A DNA stretch of 64,000 nt from Solanum dulcamara. Taxonomy: Eukaryota > Streptophyta > Magnoliopsida > Solanales > Solanaceae. Below the pieces are notes generated by a model that had not been told where the DNA came from, did no database searches, and saw only the letters and a list, made by a program, of their open reading frames with translations. Shown here piece by piece: positions 59,800-64,000 of this stretch. The stretch lies in assembly GCF_947179165.1 (NCBI RefSeq), contig NC_077242.1, positions 31,679,097-31,743,096 of the forward strand, written 5' to 3'. The position numbers and the translations under genes are program-made. How positions within the stretch are numbered: the first letter of the stretch is position 1; every line of letters begins with the position of its first letter.

Positions 59800-60620
59800 C
59801 CTCTGACGTCTCGGGGAAAGCATAATAATGGGATCTGTAGTGAAGCTAGGTGGTTTCACCCCTTCCACCTTTATCATAAAATCCACCACTTTCAAAGGTC
59901 TAACCCAATTTTATATACACGTTCTTACTAAAATCTTCGATTGCCTTTACCCAAGTTTACTTGTTGGGTCTTTCTGTACCTATAATCTTGTCGTTCCTCT
60001 ACCAATTCACTTTCTTGGAGCTTACAATGAAGTCACCGATCCTTACTTAGAATCTTTGGATATACTCAACAACCTAAACGCATTAATAGTATCTAAGATC
60101 TACCCCTAGAACACATTATACCTATCGAGAAGACTGTACCTCAAATGATCCGTACCTTCTTACTCATTGAATAACTACAAAAAATTATCAAATTCGACCC
60201 ATTTTATCTCTATCCCAAGCGATATACATTCTTTCATAGGTCAGGTCGCTAGCAGAAGTAACACAATCCATAATCTAACCAAGTAAGCATCGATATCATT
60301 ATAGTTGTCATATCCTGACCCTTTTTTATATACACTCAATCTATGAAACAACAATAGAGATTCTGACCACAATCGTTTCACAAAGTGACAAAATCCGCTC
60401 TTCTGTACTGAAGCAAAGTTGCATATTTGGATAAGGCACGAAACCTGATCTTACAGGCTACAACGAATATCTTTCCTTGCTCTATATTTTAGAACTCATC
60501 TCCCATCTTATCCCTCTAGGTCCGGGGGATATACTTCTCTATGAAGAAGTTAGAAGACGTTTCCTAACTGCCTGATATCTGTCCCTAGTGGACTTTCTCC
60601 TGCGACCTCTATCACAATTT
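59800..60620 (-). other. Element I interval where gag should lie; not recognisable
   Basis: About 800 bp between leader and protease. I see no capsid motif and no CCHC knuckle on the minus strand, only a GGFYDKGGRGE-like end just before the protease. Short plus-strand frames (59828-60109) are unlikely to be genes. Gag has been replaced, deleted or decayed past recognition. Confidence 0.6.
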
Positions 60621-60908
60621 TTCATCACTAACCACCTCTAGCTACAACCCAAATGGCTGGCTCAGGCGATATTATTGTTTTAGAGAACATTTGCGAAAAT
60701 AGAGTGAAGAAGGTCAGATACCAATTTGTATCACCTAGATACCAATTGGATTCAAGTAATAGCACAAAAGAAAGAAAGAATGGAGTTTTCCTAAAGTCCC
60801 GTAACCTCTCGAAGAAAAGTAAAGGCGTCCCCGTACCGTTCTGCAAGACTCTACTAGACCTGTCCTTGTGTGATGAGATCATCGAACCTAAAGCTCTGAT
60901 ACCAAGTT
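60620..60908 (-). other. Element I leader and primer binding site
   Basis: Plus GCTCTGATACCAAGTT at 60893-60908 is the reverse complement of AACTTGGTATCAGAGC, a perfect Met-tRNA-type primer site (core 60893-60904) next to the LTR. The leader beyond it is non-coding. Confidence 0.9.
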
Positions 60909-63018
60909 TGTCACGATCTAAAATGGGCGGTGAGTGGCACCCACACTTAAATTCTTAGGTGGGAGAACCAACGATATAAACCCCAACTAATAAATATAAC
61001 AATAACGCGAAAGCTCAAATAAATACGTTTTCCCAAAACCTGAAAGTAATCACATGCAGGACATCTAAATTCTAAAACTAAGTCTGGAAATATCAAGCAC
61101 CAAAATGAACAAATAACAAAATGTGTCCGAAAACTAAAGACACTATGCCATAACCGAGAGAATCCATCATGAGTTAGAAGGATAGCTCACCCTGAAATCC
61201 GATGATCTTGAGACTGACTAGAGTTGAGGTCGAGTCGAAGTCTATGGAACACTCGCTGCACTCCACAAAATAAAACAAGAAAAGATACAAGTAGGGGTCA
61301 GTACAAGACAACATATACTGAGTAGGTATCATCGGCCGACTCAAAATAGGAATCAATATGCAATAAATAATAGCGGGAAATCAACCATAGCACTTAACAG
61401 GTGGCAACCAATGAACAATTACATAACCAGTCAATAATATCAAGATCACACATAAGGACTTAAGCCTCCACATCACACTCTTTTGAAATATAAGTTTTTG
61501 GAAATTGGGTAATATTAAGTAATGTTAATTTATTTCCCTTTAATATTACCGTGTCGGAACGTGACACCCAATCTAAATATACCGTGTGGGAATGTGACAT
61601 CCGATCCAAATATACCGTGTTGGAACGTGACACCCGATCCAAATATACCGTGTCGGAACGTGATACCCGATCCAAATATACCGTGTCGGAACGTGACACC
61701 CGATCCAAATATAATTAATTTATCATTCCTTATGATTACATTCCACTTCATTAAAAATATTTCATCAAGCCTTCTTTATTTAAGGCACCATTTTTGATAG
61801 GTTAAGTTCAAGATTATGGATTTAATGGCCTCGGGATTTTAGACCAATCACAACAACATATCAACCATCGAAACCACAACAATTAAATGCGTAGTAAACT
61901 TCATACATATTACTCAATGAATATCAATCACTATTAAGAGTCTATCTATGATATAGAATAAAAACCATAACCTAACTCAACCGAAGAACCGAAGTAAAGC
62001 AAGCTAATCCACCAATGTCTTTCCTTTCTTCAATGCCTCAGACCAATTTCAATCTATCAAATATATAATATTTATAAGTAAACTAATCCGTAAACACCAA
62101 TATTATATATATGTTTAACCTAGACCCAATAACTCACCTAATTCTATAAATATGTTCCTAATCTTGATGCCACTTAACATGTCCACTCCCATATTTTCTT
62201 AATTTCAAAACTAGGGTTAAACCTCAATTAAATTAAATAATCACTTTAAAACTTGAGCCTTTCGTAACGCTTTCAAATGATCAAAATCTGTTCAAATACA
62301 TAATCTTAATAAGAATACGAATCCAATGACACCCATATAGTTATATTTATTTTCGGATAAAAAATTGGGTCAAAACGTCGTCCCGAGTCATTAAAGTCAA
62401 ATCTAAAATTTTCTTTCCGATTATGTTCACTCATGATAAAATAAATTCACATGTCAAATTTCAGCTAAAACAGATCGTTATTCGACCCCCAAATTAAGAT
62501 TTTATGTGAAGAACCCTAGGGTCATATTTTCTTATTTTAGCATTATTTGTCCACCAATATACCCTAAAAATATGTTCATAATCGCATTAAAATTTAGTGA
62601 AAAGGATGAGAATAATTACCTTGACGCTTTGGAATGAGAATTCCTATTTTTCTCTTCTCCTTTATTTTTATTTTCTCCTTTCGTTTCTTTCTTCCTCCGT
62701 ATTTTTTTTCCCAGCTTCTGCGTTCTGCTTTGTCTTCGTCGCTGTTCTCTTCGTTCAAATTGTTTTTTCCTTTCTTTTTGCTCCAACTAATTATGTATAA
62801 AAAATTTATAAACCCTATCCTTTTCCTTTAATAATTGGTATATAGTATTAATTAAATTACCACTTTAACCCATTAATTTAATTAGTTATTTAAATTTAAC
62901 TCTCAACTAAATAATCTTACTTATTGAATAATCCAAAATACCCATTAAAAATTTACGGAATGAGTCTTTTATGAAATAAAAAGCTCTAGTTCTCAAAACG
63001 ACCTAATGGGTCGTTACA
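60909..63018 (-). repeat. 5' LTR of element I (2110 bp)
   Basis: Plus TGTCACGATCT at the left and GGGTCGTTACA at the right. It has five units of the 33-bp repeat at 61547-61712, which accounts for its extra length over the other LTR. The U3 start forms AACGACC/GGTCGTT (62998-63016). Confidence 0.95.
61547..61712 (-). repeat. 33-bp tandem repeat in 5' LTR of I (5 units)
   Basis: Same unit as 55256-55391, one copy more. Confidence 0.92.
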
Positions 63019-63023
63019 CATTA

Positions 63024-63617
63024 CTACACTTGGATAGATAGTATAGTTTGGGCCTTGGGGAAACACCATTGTACCAAGTAGGCATATATCAAACGCAAGG
63101 GGGCATCTATTGGGTCCATCCTACAAGCCTTAATTTCCAACTAAATCAGGCCAAGCCTCCATTTCCATAATTGACGCGATATGGCCTATGTGACTTTGAA
63201 CGTTTTTCTTGTCTTCGTTGTTCATACATTTCCACCACACTCGGAGGTAAGGATGAGGTAGAGTCACCATCTGGGTTCTCAAGGGTTCGTCTATTGGGTC
63301 CATCCTACAAGAAAGAAAATACGTTATCCCCACCCCTGTTGGGTAATTGATTTGTTTTAAAATGACATATACATTCTTCAATTAAACACATAAGCATGAT
63401 TGTCTTTTATTGACCAATGGGTTAAATATACACAAGGTGGGATTCTAATGGGCCTAATACGCCTTGGGTATTGGGTCGTATTAGACCAATGCGCTAAATC
63501 ATGATTTTGGTTTCGCTCTACGCTAGGTTGACTAAAAGTGGCTTTTGCAAGACTGGTGACCCAAGCAGACAACTCAGCCTCGAACTTACAACAATCATTG
63601 GACACATGGCATATCAA
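63024..63617 (-). pseudogene. ORF1 of element H, N-terminal half
   Basis: Minus strand: frame 63381-63130 (YPTGVGITYFLSCRMDPIDE, VWWKCMNNEDKKNVQSHIGH, ASIMEMEAWPDLV) followed by stops and SFDICLLGTMVFPQGPNYTI-like text up to the element I junction at 63024, where it continues into THAIFNRV at 54619. This continuity across element I supports a single interrupted gene. A further frame at 63617-63378 may be its start but is not diagnostic. Confidence 0.6.
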
Positions 63618-63853
63618 TAAATTATCGATCGTTTCAAAAAAAGGTAAAGTATAAAAAGCCCGGCTACGGTTCTGGAAAACCTTTCTTTAATATATTATAC
63701 ATTCAATAGAAAGATGCCATGAAATGCAAATGACAGTTTAATATATAAATTAAACACATAATTATGTAATTAAGGAAAGCAAGAATTACTAATTATTAAA
63801 AATCTAAATAGTTAGCCAAATAAACAATTAAATCGAATGGTTAGAACCTAATT

Positions 63854-63874
63854 AAATCTCCAGTAGATTCGTCA
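63854..63874 (-). other. Probable primer binding site of element H
   Basis: The minus strand reads TGACGAATCTACTGGAGA, close to TGGCGACTCTACTGGGGA, the type used by Tat/Ogre elements, four bases from the LTR edge. Confidence 0.6.
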
Positions 63875-63878
63875 TTTC

Positions 63879-64000
63879 TGTTATATCAAAAATAGATGGT
63901 TTAAAATTAATTTTAACTTTATAGAGAAAAAAAAATAAATTTAGATAAGGAAGAGTATTCCACTTAATTTTTTAAAGAAATTAACAAAACTTACGAGGTT
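63879..64000 (-). repeat. 5' LTR of element H (first 122 bp in window)
   Basis: TGTTATATC onward matches 41180 onward through TTAATTTTAACTTTATAGAG and AAGAGTNNNCCA. It continues past the window end. Confidence 0.8.

Larger units (their letters stand above)
54620..63018 (-). mobile_element. Element I: complete two-LTR Tekay/Del-type gypsy element, TSD CATTA
   Basis: LTRs are 54620-56695 and 60909-63018, flanked by CATTA at 54615-54619 and 63019-63023. The LTRs look about 96% alike in the stretches I aligned by eye, so it is the youngest insertion here with two LTRs. The primer site is of Met-tRNA type. RT and RNase H frames are long, but integrase has two internal deletions and gag is not recognisable. 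It sits in ORF1 of element H. Confidence 0.95.
41180..64000 (-). mobile_element. Element H: very large Ogre/Tat-like retrotransposon lacking recognisable pol
   Basis: Minus-strand order: 5' LTR (starts beyond the window; its end is at 63879), primer site, ORF1 (63617 to 63024, continued 54619 to 53600), gag (53277 to 50932), a ~3.6-kb non-coding 3' region with minisatellite, polypurine tract and a ~6.1-kb 3' LTR. Gag and ORF1 type, huge LTR and primer site fit the Ogre/Tat branch. I find no protease, RT, RNase H or integrase motif between gag and the 3' LTR, so the copy looks non-autonomous. Element I (54620-63018) and a LINE (45959-46856) are nested within. Confidence 0.8.

Noticed and set aside
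60653..60958. Plus-strand open frame of 101 codons
   Set aside because: It crosses the primer site and LTR border of element I on the opposite strand, so it is a chance frame.
1..64000. tRNA, rRNA or host protein-coding genes
   Set aside because: No tRNA cloverleaf, rRNA motif or non-transposon protein family was recognised on either strand by reading.

Overview
The window is a nested stack of transposable elements from a plant nuclear genome, and I find no host gene in it. The best fit is a Solanaceae (potato/tomato/pepper-type) heterochromatic region. The evidence is AT-rich sequence, several Tekay/Del-type Ty3-gypsy chromoviruses primed by initiator Met tRNA, and an RTE-type LINE tail ending in TTG repeats of the kind shared with Solanaceae SINEs. 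There is also a CACTA element with AGCGACGGA-type subterminal repeats, a Helitron, and a very large Ogre/Tat-like element. The genus is inferred; the element classes are read from protein motifs and ends.

Layout, left to right. (A) 1-7775, +: Tekay-type gypsy element whose 5' LTR begins before the window, with decayed gag-pol and a complete 3' LTR. (B) 7776-31565, -: a second Tekay-type element. A sits in its 3' LTR. Its integrase is broken first by an LTR-like insertion (C, 9993-12762) and then by a complete CACTA transposon (13287-24455, TSD CGA/CGA). The CACTA element carries a solo LTR (D, 20513-22827, TSD GAAAG/GAAAG) in an exon of its second gene. The 5' LTR of B (27987-31565) holds a further LTR-like segment (E, 28850-30780). 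(F) 37065-38206, with a possible fragment at 31566-31765, -: the U3 end of another gypsy LTR and its polypurine tract, apparently split by a minus-strand Helitron (31766-about 37064) with a ruined helicase gene and AT-rich minisatellites.

(G) 38207-41179, +: LTR, primer site and gag of an Athila/Tat-lineage element, cut off by (H) 41180 to beyond 64000, -. H is a giant Ogre/Tat-like element with an LTR of about 6 kb containing a LINE insertion, a long minisatellite-bearing 3' region, gag and an upstream ORF1, but no recognisable protease, reverse transcriptase or integrase. (I) 54620-63018, -, is a complete two-LTR gypsy element (TSD CATTA/CATTA) inserted into ORF1 of H. It has a fairly well preserved RT-RNase H, two integrase deletions and no recognisable gag.

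Nothing here looks autonomous. Coding regions carry many in-frame stops, often CGA to TGA, CAA to TAA or TGG to TGA/TAG, as expected of methylated silenced DNA. The most interesting signals are not genes: paired hairpins conserved in five LTR copies of different families, blocks of repeated short palindromes near U3 starts that use a different word in each family, terminal LTR hairpins, arrays of hairpins at CACTA ends, and the pol-less ORF1+gag architecture of H.
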